Source: Alcanivoracaceae bacterium
GTDB taxonomy: Bacteria > Pseudomonadota > Gammaproteobacteria > Pseudomonadales > Alcanivoracaceae
Direction: 5' to 3'
DNA: 64,000 nt
NCBI GenBank assembly: GCA_029213045.1
Contig: JARGPN010000006.1
Span: 444,304 to 508,303 of the forward strand
In this document: in pieces, positions 56,147 through 63,762 of the stretch
Layout: each line of letters starts with the position of its first letter
How positions within the stretch are numbered: position 1 is the stretch's first letter
Position numbers and translations under genes: made by a program
The notes under the pieces: generated by a model
Database searches by the model: none
Told to the model about the DNA's origin: nothing
Seen by the model: only the letters and a program-made list of their open reading frames with translations

Positions 56147-57130
56147 ATGACTAACTCCTCAGCCTCAATTAATCGCCGTCTTTCCGTTGCCCCTATGATG
56201 GAATGGACTACGCGCGACTACCGTTATCTGGCGCGCCTTATTTCGCGGCATACGTTGCTCTATACGGAAATGGTCACCGCCCATGCGGTGCTGCATGGGC
56301 CGCGTGATGCGTTGCTGGGGTTTGATGCGGTTGAGCATCCCGTTGCCGTGCAGCTTGGCGGCAGTGATGCGGCGTTGCTGACAGAGGCCGCCAAGATTTG
56401 CGAACAGTTTGGCTATGATGAAATCAACTTAAACGTCGGCTGCCCATCTGATCGGGTTCAATCCGGACGGTTCGGTGCCTGCTTAATGGCAGACCCTGAG
56501 TTGGTGGCCGAGTGTGTCGCCTCTATGCAAAACGCTGTTGCCGTGCCAGTGACGGTGAAGAGCCGCATCGGCATTGACGACAACGATGAATATGAATTTC
56601 TGCATCGTTTTGTTGAGGTGGTGCGCGCTGCAGGGTGCACCAGCTTTACCATTCATGCGCGCAAGGCGATTCTTTCTGGGCTTAGCCCAAAAGAAAATCG
56701 TGAAATTCCGCCGCTAGTGTATGAACGCGCCTACGCGATTAAAAAAGACTTCCCCGATATTGAAGTCATTATTAACGGTGGCATTAAAGATTTTGATGCT
56801 GTGCGTGATCACTTAGGTGAAGTTGACGGTGTGATGATTGGCCGTGAGGCGTATCAAAACCCGTACTTCTTAGCAGATGCGGACTCGGTGTTGTTTGACG
56901 ACCATCACCCTATTCCGAGCCGCGTCGAAATACTCGAACAGTTTTACCCTTACTTAGAACAGCGCTACGCGAAAGGACATCATCCAAAACATGCCCTTCG
57001 CCATGTGTTGGGCATGTTCCAAGGTGTGCCAGGGGCGCGCGCGTTTCGTCGACATCTTAGCGAAAATGCGCATAAGCCAGACTCGACGCCGGAAGTATTG
57101 CGCGAGGCCTTGCGGCATTTGCGCGCTTGA
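56147..57130 (+). CDS. dusA: tRNA-dihydrouridine(20/20a) synthase DusA
   Basis: A 327-residue FMN-dependent TIM-barrel enzyme that reduces uridine 20 and 20a of tRNA. N-terminal SVAPMMEWTTRDYRYLARLI, catalytic C99 in NVGCPSDRVQSGRFGACLM, FTIHARKAILSGLSPKENR (DusA-specific) and GGIKDFDAVRDH are present. The frame is open to 56051, but residues before ATG 56147 lack family similarity and the terminator region would lie close by, so the short form is used. No strong ribosome site is seen. Confidence 0.94.
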   Translation: MTNSSASINRRLSVAPMMEWTTRDYRYLARLISRHTLLYTEMVTAHAVLHGPRDALLGFDAVEHPVAVQLGGSDAALLTEAAKICEQFGYDEINLNVGCPSDRVQSGRFGACLMADPELVAECVASMQNAVAVPVTVKSRIGIDDNDEYEFLHRFVEVVRAAGCTSFTIHARKAILSGLSPKENREIPPLVYERAYAIKKDFPDIEVIINGGIKDFDAVRDHLGEVDGVMIGREAYQNPYFLADADSVLFDDHHPIPSRVEILEQFYPYLEQRYAKGHHPKHALRHVLGMFQGVPGARAFRRHLSENAHKPDSTPEVLREALRHLRA

Positions 57131-57192
57131 ATCAAGCTGTCATCTGGCGGATATAGTCTTGCCGCCAGAATGCGCTAAAGGAAATAACGCCA

Positions 57193-58140
57193 ATGACCGA
57201 CCAGAACAGTAAAAGGCACCAATTAGAGCAGTGGACGCAAGTGGTTGCGGACACCGGTGACCTTGCTGCCATCGAACTATGTCGTCCCGTTGATGCGACA
57301 ACCAATCCCTCTTTAATGCTGGCGGCGGCACAAGCCGACGGCGGTGAAAAACGTTTAAGCGAAGCACGTCATCTGGCCGCGCAGCTTGGCCATAAAAATG
57401 ACGTCGCCCTACTTTGCGACGCATTCGCCACGCTGACCGGCAAACATATTCTTTCGTTGGTGCCGGGGCTGGTGTCTACGGAAGTCGATGCGCGATTATC
57501 GTTTAACACGCGTGCAACGTTGGAACGGGCGCGGCGCATTATTTCTTTGTACCGCGAGCTTGGCATCGAGCGCGACCGAATTCTAATTAAGATTGCAGCA
57601 ACGTGGGAAGGCATTCGCGCCGCCGAAGTGTTGGAAGAAGAAGGAATCGCCTGCAATTTAACCCTGCTCTTCTCTCATGAACAGGCAATGGCCGCAGCCG
57701 AAGCTGGAGCGACTTTAATTTCGCCATTTGTTGGCCGTATTTATGATTGGCATAAGAAGCAAGGCATGGTGATTGATACCCCAGAGCAAGATCCTGGCGT
57801 GATCTCCGTGCGCAATATTTTTAAGACATATCGAGCACAAGGCTTTAACACCATTGTGATGGGCGCGAGCTTTCGTTATCCCGAGCAAATAGAGGCGCTT
57901 GCTGGATGCGATAAACTAACGATTTCGCCCGCCCTACTCGCGCAGCTCGACGAAGATAAATCGCCGCTTGCACGGGCACTTGATGCCGCTGACGTTGTCA
58001 CAGAAGACAACACACCGGCGATTACTGAGCATGCTTTTCGCTGGGCGCTGAACGACAATCCTATGGCAAACGATTTATTATCGGACGGCATTAGACGATT
58101 TGCGCGGGATCAAGAAGCGCTAGAAAAACTTCTAGCGTAA
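57193..58140 (+). CDS. tal: Transaldolase
   Basis: A 315-residue transaldolase of the TalB type. The TIM-barrel has the substrate motif DATTNPSL (34-41), the Schiff-base lysine K133 in ILIKIAATWEGI and NLTLLFSHEQAMA. It moves a dihydroxyacetone unit in the pentose phosphate pathway. The ATG is preceded by AAAGGAAATAACGCC. It follows dusA by 62 bases. Confidence 0.95.
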   Translation: MTDQNSKRHQLEQWTQVVADTGDLAAIELCRPVDATTNPSLMLAAAQADGGEKRLSEARHLAAQLGHKNDVALLCDAFATLTGKHILSLVPGLVSTEVDARLSFNTRATLERARRIISLYRELGIERDRILIKIAATWEGIRAAEVLEEEGIACNLTLLFSHEQAMAAAEAGATLISPFVGRIYDWHKKQGMVIDTPEQDPGVISVRNIFKTYRAQGFNTIVMGASFRYPEQIEALAGCDKLTISPALLAQLDEDKSPLARALDAADVVTEDNTPAITEHAFRWALNDNPMANDLLSDGIRRFARDQEALEKLLA

Positions 58141-58190
58141 CGCCTGCTCGCCAATACATTTTCTGCAACACGAAAAACGGAAGGCTGCGT

Positions 58191-58625
58191 ATGATTTCTT
58201 GGATCAAATCACTTTTTTCAGATGATGAAAAAGTACCTGATATTTCTGAGGAGCAACAAGCACGTATCGCATCCGTCGCCCTGATGTATGAAGTGATGCG
58301 CGTTGATGGTGACAAAAAGACCGCCGAGCAAGACGCGCTACAGAAAAAACTTGCCCTGCGATGGCAGCTAGAAGGCGCCGAGGCTCAGTCGCTCATTCAA
58401 CGGGCAAGAAAACAGGCCGAAGAAGCGGTCGATTATTTTCAGCTAGTTCATGTATTACGAGAGAAATATAACGCTGATGAGCGAAGGCAGCTCATCACCG
58501 ATATGTGGACGATTGCACAGGCAGATGGGCGCATTGACCCGGAAGAAGAGCATATCATCCGCAAGATTGCAGACTTGATGTATGTGTCGCACAGTGATTT
58601 TATTCGCGGGAAATTACAGCAGTAA
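58191..58625 (+). CDS. TerB-like protein
   Basis: A 144-residue acidic helical protein similar to the TerB/tellurite-resistance family: two helix-turn pairs with Asp/Glu-rich loops (MYEVMRVDGDKKTAEQDAL and IAQADGRIDPEEEHIIRKIADLMYV) that can hold a metal ion. Tellurite resistance is not implied by one such gene; many occur as stand-alone proteins of unknown role. The gene ends 25 bases before the convergent mlaA. Confidence 0.8.
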   Translation: MISWIKSLFSDDEKVPDISEEQQARIASVALMYEVMRVDGDKKTAEQDALQKKLALRWQLEGAEAQSLIQRARKQAEEAVDYFQLVHVLREKYNADERRQLITDMWTIAQADGRIDPEEEHIIRKIADLMYVSHSDFIRGKLQQ

Positions 58626-58649
58626 ATACCGACACAAAATTAAATTTTT

Positions 58650-59498
58650 TTACCAGCCGTCATCAGCAGATGTCGGCTCGTCGTCCCAATCGCTTTCCGA
58701 GGCTCCATCAGAAGCGCCACTTCCAAAATCATCCGGCGGCGGCTCCTCACCGGCCTGCATGCGGCGATTTTGAATATAGAAATCACGAATAAAGCTATAA
58801 CGGTCACCCACAATAGCGCTTTCAAAATTCAGCAAATCTGCACGTACATCCAGCACATACACTGCGGTAACGCTATAACGCGTTAAAGTATGATCGATAT
58901 AATGATAGGGCCGTAAAAAATCTTCCGGCCAAATCACTGCTGCATCGCGCACGTTAGACGGCCCAAAGAAAGGCAGCATTAAGAATGGCCCTTCTCCTAC
59001 ACCCCATACGGCTAATGTTGATCCTAAATCGTCTGGATATTTACGCAGCTGCACACTCGTTGCGACATCGAACATGCCGCCGACGCCCATGGTGGAGTTC
59101 ACCATAAAACGTCCAAAGTTATTGCCCGCGCGCGACCACTCCCATTGCAAAACGTTATTGACGCTACTGCGCAAATCTCGCATGTTTTCGAAAATGCGGG
59201 TAATGCTATCGTCGAGCCAACTCGGCGTGACCTTTTTGTAGCCTTTCGCGGCGGGCTTTAATGCATATTTATCGGCAAATTCGTTGAATGCGAAAATCTT
59301 TCTATTCATGCCTTCCCAAGGATCTGGGTTTTTCGGCGCTGATGCGGAAGGCGCCGTCGGCTCGGCCGACGTGCCTTGAGCTGCCGGAGCAGATTCCGCA
59401 GCCCATAAACCAACAGGCACAAGCATCACGATCAGACTGACAGTAAGTGTCAGGCCAACAAAACGTGAAAACTGTGGGCGATAACGAGAAAGCATCAT
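58650..59498 (-). CDS. mlaA: MlaA/VacJ-family protein without lipobox
   Basis: MlaA removes phospholipids from the outer leaflet of the outer membrane and passes them to MlaC. The family is recognised by DPWEGMNRKIFAFNEFADKYALKP, NNFGRFMVNSTMGVGGMFDVAT, DDLGSTLAVWGVGEGPFLMLPFFGPSNVRD and DFLRPY. The protein from ATG 59498 has a hydrophobic signal sequence ending at ...GLWAA and no cysteine anywhere, so it cannot be lipidated in the usual way. The C-terminal tail is acidic. No mlaBCDEF genes are nearby. It starts 33 bases after a hairpin closing the hvf operon. Confidence 0.9.
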   Translation of the reverse strand: MMLSRYRPQFSRFVGLTLTVSLIVMLVPVGLWAAESAPAAQGTSAEPTAPSASAPKNPDPWEGMNRKIFAFNEFADKYALKPAAKGYKKVTPSWLDDSITRIFENMRDLRSSVNNVLQWEWSRAGNNFGRFMVNSTMGVGGMFDVATSVQLRKYPDDLGSTLAVWGVGEGPFLMLPFFGPSNVRDAAVIWPEDFLRPYHYIDHTLTRYSVTAVYVLDVRADLLNFESAIVGDRYSFIRDFYIQNRRMQAGEEPPPDDFGSGASDGASESDWDDEPTSADDGW

Positions 59499-59530
59499 TT
59501 TCTTATTTTCTGGGCGGAGCCCAATACAAA

Positions 59531-59554
59531 GACCGCCGCAGTATAGCGGCGGTC
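59531..59554 (-). terminator. Terminator-like hairpin after hvf operon
   Basis: Nine-base perfect arms GACCGCCGC and GCGGCGGTC around a six-base loop, followed on the minus strand by TTTGTATT. It lies 18 bases after the DoxX stop codon and only 33 bases before mlaA, so it may terminate or attenuate read-through into mlaA. Confidence 0.7.
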
Positions 59555-59572
59555 GAGAAATAGTCACAACCT

Positions 59573-60229
59573 CTAGGCGGGCTCTTGTACATCTCGAAAA
59601 CGGCGATGTATCCAATAATCGAGACTCAGGAAACGACCAGGGCCATAGAAAAACAACATCAACAGCATAATGAAATAGGTTGCACCAAATTCAATGCCAT
59701 TGTTCAGCACCACAAAGCTACCCTTTTCCGTTAGCCACTGATAGTGGCCATGCTCGCGCAACAGGCCTCTCGCGCGATCTAAGCGCTCCGCGACTTCCTC
59801 GGTGTTCTGCAACGCCTGCTGCGCACTTTCAACGCCCAGGGCTGCTAACGGGCGTGCTATGTGGTCTTCGCTTGAGGTCGGCGCTATGGCATACCAACCG
59901 TGGCTCGCGTGCACGGTAAAAATCGCCACTAGCATGGTGATCATCAGCGGCACTGAAACATAGCGTGTCGCCAGCCCGAGCAACAACAAGATGCCACCCA
60001 CCAACTCTGTGGCGGTCGCAAGGAATGCCATAAGCCAAGGGAACGGCAGGCCTAGGCCAGTATCGAACCACCCCACGACTGAATCAAAGGTTGCCACTTT
60101 GACGCAGCCCACCGTGATAAAAACCGGCGCAAGATATAACCGCAATGCCAAAGGCCCCAGAAAATCAAATACGCGAAATTTATTCAGTAGATCTTGAAAA
60201 CGGTTAGCACAATCTATGATTGCGGTCAT
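59573..60229 (-). CDS. DoxX-family membrane protein of the hvf operon
   Basis: A 218-residue protein with four membrane helices and the DoxX pattern (LRLYLAPVFITVGCVKV and ATATELVGGILLLLGLATRY). DoxX proteins are repeatedly found with DUF692/DUF2063 genes in bufferin and gig-type operons, where they may support metal handling or electron transfer; the role is not firmly known. A periplasmic loop (about 110-165) is larger than in minimal DoxX proteins. Its start overlaps the stop of the DUF2063 gene (ATGA), so it is coupled. Confidence 0.88.
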   Translation of the reverse strand: MTAIIDCANRFQDLLNKFRVFDFLGPLALRLYLAPVFITVGCVKVATFDSVVGWFDTGLGLPFPWLMAFLATATELVGGILLLLGLATRYVSVPLMITMLVAIFTVHASHGWYAIAPTSSEDHIARPLAALGVESAQQALQNTEEVAERLDRARGLLREHGHYQWLTEKGSFVVLNNGIEFGATYFIMLLMLFFYGPGRFLSLDYWIHRRFRDVQEPA

Positions 60230-61011
60230 TCAGCCTCCAGCTTTTCGACATTTTGAATACGTGTGCCAACAATGATGCCTCGCTCGCGCATTTGTGACAG
60301 CAGAGATGCACCGAACTGAATGATTTTTTCTTTCTCCATGCCCATCTGCTGCCCAAGCTGAGTTAAAACCTGCTCGCCAGACAGCAAAGGAGATGCCTCT
60401 AATGACTGCAACAATGCTGCAGTGGCCGCATTGATTTCGAGAAATCGCACTTCGTCATCGGCGTTGCGATGCACTACTAACCAGACAGGTTGTTCAAGCG
60501 GCGCATCGGGCACATAGGTTTCACCTAAGCGGTGAACTGGCCATTGGTAACTCAACACGCACATCAACGGGGTTAATACGGGCGCTGCGGCGAGCAAATC
60601 ACCGTCCGCATTAAACCCTGTTGTGGGGATAGTCTGGGTGGAAATATCCAGCACTAGCTCCATCCATTCGTAATGGGCAAGCTCTAGGGTCCAAGGAGGT
60701 AACGTGACAAGCAAATCTTCCCGCTCACTTAAAAACTCAACAAATTGCTGAGCAATTTCCACAAAATAAGGCTTATGGCAGGTGTGATCCGCCAAGAATG
60801 CGCGAGCCACGCTATGCCACGTCTGATCATCAAGGAGGGAGCGCAATACAGGGAAGCCATTGCAGAGAAAGGTTTCTATATTGTTGTAGAAAAGTTCGCG
60901 ATAAATATTGAGGCGTCGATCTTCGATGCCTTCTGGCGCAGGGTTTCGCTCTGGGTGACGAAGGTGCGCGGCAAATTCACGCTGGGTTTTCTGAAAAGAA
61001 TATTCATTCAT
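60226..61011 (-). CDS. hvfC: HvfC-like DUF2063 partner protein
   Basis: A 261-residue soluble protein with an N-terminal DUF2063 domain ([37 protein letters not shown]), the helical domain that presents the peptide to the iron enzyme in HvfBC and MbnBC systems. A C-terminal part ends in a helical segment ([26 protein letters not shown]). The name follows the Haemophilus HvfABC system; it is assigned from domain and neighbours. Start and stop overlap hvfB and doxX by four bases each, so the three are translationally coupled. Confidence 0.88.
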   Translation of the reverse strand: MNEYSFQKTQREFAAHLRHPERNPAPEGIEDRRLNIYRELFYNNIETFLCNGFPVLRSLLDDQTWHSVARAFLADHTCHKPYFVEIAQQFVEFLSEREDLLVTLPPWTLELAHYEWMELVLDISTQTIPTTGFNADGDLLAAAPVLTPLMCVLSYQWPVHRLGETYVPDAPLEQPVWLVVHRNADDEVRFLEINAATAALLQSLEASPLLSGEQVLTQLGQQMGMEKEKIIQFGASLLSQMRERGIIVGTRIQNVEKLEAE

Positions 61012-61910
61012 ACGAGGTTAGCGTGCCGATGTTTTGCATCGCCATCCGCAACATGACGTTGCATATGACGAATCTTATCTGTCTCAGTAAACAGCTCAGG
61101 TAACGCCGGTATATTAAAATCGCGTTCTAGTAACGTGGGTAGCACACCAAACTTTTCGTAGGCGAACTCCAATAGCTTCCACACTGGGTCGATTACATCA
61201 GCACCGTGGGTATCGACTTTTAAATCTTCCGCTTCGTCGTAATGCCCTGCCACGTGCACATACATGATGCGCTCGCCCGGCAACGCAGCAATAAATTCTT
61301 CAGGGTCGTAACCGTGATTAATGCCGTTCACGTAGGCGTTATTGACATCTAACAACAGCCCGCAATCAGCTTCAGCCATCACCGCGTTAATAAATTCGAT
61401 CTCGGACATTTCTTGTTGCGGCGCCGCATAATAGCTGACGTGCTCAATGCCAATACGTTGTTCGAGAACGTCTTGTACCTTGCGAATACGCGCTGCGACG
61501 TAATGCACCGCCTCCTCCGTAAAAGGAATCGGCATAAGGTCATAAAGATGGCCGTGGTCGCTGCAATAACTTAAGTGCTCGGTGTAGCAACGTATTTTAT
61601 GCTCATCCAAGAAATGCTTAATGTCCTTTAGCAACTTCATATCTAAAGGAGAGGGACTTCCTAGGGATAACGATAATCCGTGGGTAACAAAATCAAAGCG
61701 CTCGCTGAAGTGACGGAATTCTTTGGCTAATCGTCCGCCCATAGGAATCCAGTTTTCTGGAGCCACTTCAAAAAAATCAATCGGCGCAGACGCGCCGGCA
61801 CGCTCGGAGTCGGAAAGCGGGCCCATTAAGGCCCGCCGCAAACCCAACCCTACACCCTGCACAGGAAAGGTGCTGGGTGTAGCTTTATTGCTTGCTACTG
61901 ACGTTTTCAC
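61008..61910 (-). CDS. hvfB: HvfB-like DUF692 (MNIO) multinuclear iron enzyme
   Basis: A 300-residue TIM-barrel enzyme of DUF692, the MNIO family. Family motifs and likely iron ligands are present: [17 protein letters not shown]77 in [10 protein letters not shown]111/H112 in TEHLSYCS, E156 in IEHVSYY, D188 and N190 in [10 protein letters not shown]219/H223 in HVAGHYD, D233/H235 in DTHG, and E262 in [15 protein letters not shown] enzymes convert peptide cysteines with O2, as in methanobactin and HvfA. It lies 38 bases after the precursor gene. The His-rich C-terminal tail (RHMQRH, HRH) could also bind metal. Confidence 0.93.
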   Translation of the reverse strand: MKTSVASNKATPSTFPVQGVGLGLRRALMGPLSDSERAGASAPIDFFEVAPENWIPMGGRLAKEFRHFSERFDFVTHGLSLSLGSPSPLDMKLLKDIKHFLDEHKIRCYTEHLSYCSDHGHLYDLMPIPFTEEAVHYVAARIRKVQDVLEQRIGIEHVSYYAAPQQEMSEIEFINAVMAEADCGLLLDVNNAYVNGINHGYDPEEFIAALPGERIMYVHVAGHYDEAEDLKVDTHGADVIDPVWKLLEFAYEKFGVLPTLLERDFNIPALPELFTETDKIRHMQRHVADGDAKHRHANLV

Positions 61911-61948
61911 ATCAGACTCCGATACTTTGAAAAGACTCGGTCAACGAC

Positions 61949-62248
61949 TTAGCCTTTTTTCTCAGCGCCGCACTTAGCTTCGCCGCACTTACCTTCACCT
62001 TTTTTATCTTCGCCGCATTTGCCTTCGCCTTTTTTATCGGCGCCGCATTTGCCTTCACCTTTTTTCTCAGCGCCGCACTTAGCTTCGCCACATTTGCCTT
62101 CCATATCACCAGCTACTTGATAGCCTTGGCCTAGGTCAGCAGATGCAAACGGATTTTCCGCAGCGTTAACAGGCGCAGACAATGCAGACGCAATGAAAGC
62201 AGCACCAACAGTAGCAGCGAGAGGATTGAGTTTAGTGAACTTTGCCAT
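61949..62248 (-). CDS. hvfA: HvfA-like Cys-repeat RiPP precursor
   Basis: A 99-residue precursor. Residues 1-30 form a signal peptide ending ...APVNAA. A short leader (31-49) is followed by a Lys/Glu/Gly/Cys core (50-99) with six cysteines at 53, 58, 68, 78, 88 and 93, each inside E-x-K-C-G: EGKCG at 50, 65, 75 and 85, EAKCG at 55 and 90. EGKCG is the motif of Haemophilus HvfA, where Cys is turned into an oxazolone/thioamide pair that binds copper. AGGAGA precedes the ATG. Ends in KKG. It is the first gene of the operon with hvfB, hvfC and doxX. Confidence 0.9.
   Translation of the reverse strand: MAKFTKLNPLAATVGAAFIASALSAPVNAAENPFASADLGQGYQVAGDMEGKCGEAKCGAEKKGEGKCGADKKGEGKCGEDKKGEGKCGEAKCGAEKKG
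61952..62099 (-). repeat. In-gene tandem repeat encoding the HvfA core
   Basis: The core is built from four blocks: a 15-residue block, two 10-residue blocks and the same 15-residue block again (residues 50-64, 65-74, 75-84, 85-99). At DNA level this gives approximately 30-base tandem units with copies such as CGCCGCATTTGCCTTC. It indicates growth by slippage or unequal recombination. It is a coding repeat, not CRISPR. Confidence 0.85.
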
Positions 62249-62287
62249 TTCCTGAATCTCCTGATCAGTTTTTAGATACTATCCTGT

Positions 62288-62301
62288 ACCGGGAACCCGG
62301 T
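62288..62301. promoter_or_regulatory. Palindrome in the hvfA leader region
   Basis: ACCGGG and CCCGGT separated by two bases form a 14-base palindrome 40 bases upstream of the hvfA start codon, inside the predicted 5' leader. It could be an operator or an RNA hairpin. Confidence 0.35.
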
Positions 62302-62341
62302 TTTGTATCGCACAAGGCAACGAATGCCTCACACGACAATA

Positions 62342-62370
62342 TCTAGATGCAGCAGATTCGACAATGTTAC
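62342..62370 (-). promoter_or_regulatory. Candidate ECF-type promoter for hvf operon
   Basis: On the minus strand GTAACA (62365-62370) and TCTAGA (62342-62347) are separated by 17 bases. The GTAAC core resembles -35 elements of extracytoplasmic-function sigma factors, which control related DUF692 operons in Caulobacter and Cupriavidus. About 94 bases separate it from the hvfA start. This is a visual match only. Confidence 0.3.
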
Positions 62371-62426
62371 AACGCACTTATTTGGGCTTGAGTTACGAAA
62401 AGACTAACGAGAGCACGTTTCAAATG

Positions 62427-62457
62427 AAAAACGCCGGGGACAAAGTGCCACCGGCGT
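62427..62457 (-). terminator. Rho-independent terminator of the FabH-like gene
   Basis: Seven-base arms ACGCCGG and CCGGCGT with inner GG/CC pairing, followed on the minus strand by TTTTTC. It lies 37 bases after the stop codon of the ketoacyl synthase gene and separates it from the hvf operon. Confidence 0.85.
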
Positions 62458-62493
62458 GAGTAAGGCGTGAATACTGAGGCGAAAACAGCGTCG

Positions 62494-63627
62494 TTAAACA
62501 ACCCGCTCAACGATAACACTGCCGATTGAATAACCCGCTCCGAAAGAGCAAATAACCCCCTGCGCACCCTTGGGTAGGTCTGCATTGTGCTTATGAAACG
62601 CAATGATCGAGCCTGCTGAACTGGTATTAGCGTACTCATCAAGAATCACTGGCGCTTCAATGCGATCCGCAGGACGACCCAGCACACGTTTAGCGATCAA
62701 CTCATTCATGCTGAGGTTTGCTTGGTGCAACCACATGCGATTCAAATCGCCTGGCGCAATATTTAAATCGCCGATGTGCGACAAAATCTGTTCGGCCACC
62801 ATTGGGCACACTTCCTTGAACACTTTTCGACCTTCTTGACGGAAAAGTTTATCGCGCGCGCCAACACCTGCTTCGTCGCAACGGTTTAGAAAACCGAAGT
62901 TATTGCGGATATTGCTGGAAAATTTCGTTTGTAGACGTGTGCCTAGCACGCGCCATTGGTTTGCTGATGTCGCGTCGTCCTCGCGCTCAAGCACCACAGC
63001 TGTGGATACGTCACCGAAAATAAAATGGCAATCACGGTCAGTCCAGCATAGGTGGCCGGAAGTAATTTCTGGATTCACTACGACAACACATTTCGCGCTG
63101 CCGGTGCGGATGGCATCAACCGCCGCCTGCAAACCAAACGTCGCAGCAGAACAGGCAACGTTCATGTCGTAGCCCCAGCCGCGTTCCATACCAAGGTAGT
63201 GCTGCACTTCTACGGCAACAGCGGGATAAGCGCGCTGCATATTTGAGCAAGCGACGAGTACGGCATCGAGATCATCAACGGTGCGACCGGCGTTTTCTAG
63301 GGCCTGCTTCACCGCCTTAATCGCGATTTCCGCCTGGATAGACATCTCCTCGTCGCTACGCTCGGGCAGATACGGGTACATGCGGTCAGGATCTAGCACG
63401 CCCTCTTTGTTCAGCACGTAGCGCTGCTTAATACCTGAAGCCTTTTCGATGAAGGCCGCGTCGGAAACACCCAGTGCCTCGACCTCACCGCGCTCAATTT
63501 CGGCGGCATAACGCTCGTTGTGGCGACGAACGTATTCATTGAAGGAAATAGCCAACTCTTCGTTGGTGATAGATTCGCTGGGCGTCCACAGCCCTGTACC
63601 ACTGATAACCACTGATTGCTGGGTCAC
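62494..63627 (-). CDS. Beta-ketoacyl-ACP synthase III-like (beta-ketodecanoyl synthase type)
   Basis: A 377-residue thiolase-fold enzyme. The FabH triad is Cys159 in NVACSAATFGL, His in LHQANLSMNELI and Asn in ANTSSAGSIIA. It is about 60 residues longer than E. coli FabH because of an insertion in the N-terminal region (FNEYVRRHNERYAAEIERGEVEALG). This form matches the Pseudomonas PA3286 type, which starts fatty-acid synthesis from octanoyl-CoA and so links beta-oxidation to synthesis; the specificity here is inferred. The start is GTG 63627 with GAGGA nine bases upstream. Confidence 0.9.
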   Translation of the reverse strand: MTQQSVVISGTGLWTPSESITNEELAISFNEYVRRHNERYAAEIERGEVEALGVSDAAFIEKASGIKQRYVLNKEGVLDPDRMYPYLPERSDEEMSIQAEIAIKAVKQALENAGRTVDDLDAVLVACSNMQRAYPAVAVEVQHYLGMERGWGYDMNVACSAATFGLQAAVDAIRTGSAKCVVVVNPEITSGHLCWTDRDCHFIFGDVSTAVVLEREDDATSANQWRVLGTRLQTKFSSNIRNNFGFLNRCDEAGVGARDKLFRQEGRKVFKEVCPMVAEQILSHIGDLNIAPGDLNRMWLHQANLSMNELIAKRVLGRPADRIEAPVILDEYANTSSAGSIIAFHKHNADLPKGAQGVICSFGAGYSIGSVIVERVV

Positions 63628-63762
63628 TTAAAGGGTCCTCTTAAGGCGGGAAGCTCCCGCAAAAAAACAAGTCGGGGGGAATTATCCGGTTTCCAGCGCC
63701 GAGTCGCAAAGGCTGAATGTTCCATGTAGCACAAAGAGGTCAATTTAGGGGGGCACTCTTAC

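Noticed and set aside
58191..58625. Tellurite resistance locus
   Set aside because: Only a single TerB-like gene is present, with no terA, terC, terD or terZ neighbours, so resistance cannot be claimed.
59499..59615. N-terminal extension of MlaA reaching into doxX
   Set aside because: It would pass through the 9-base-pair hairpin and precede the real signal peptide; the normal start is at 59498.
61952..62099. CRISPR-like short direct repeats
   Set aside because: The roughly 30-base period is coding and codon-phased (10-residue blocks), with no distinct spacers and no cas genes.
61912..62109. Lys/Ala-rich open frame overlapping hvfA in another frame
   Set aside because: It is produced by the repetitive codons of the HvfA core read out of phase; the hvfA frame has a signal peptide, a ribosome site and matches a known family.
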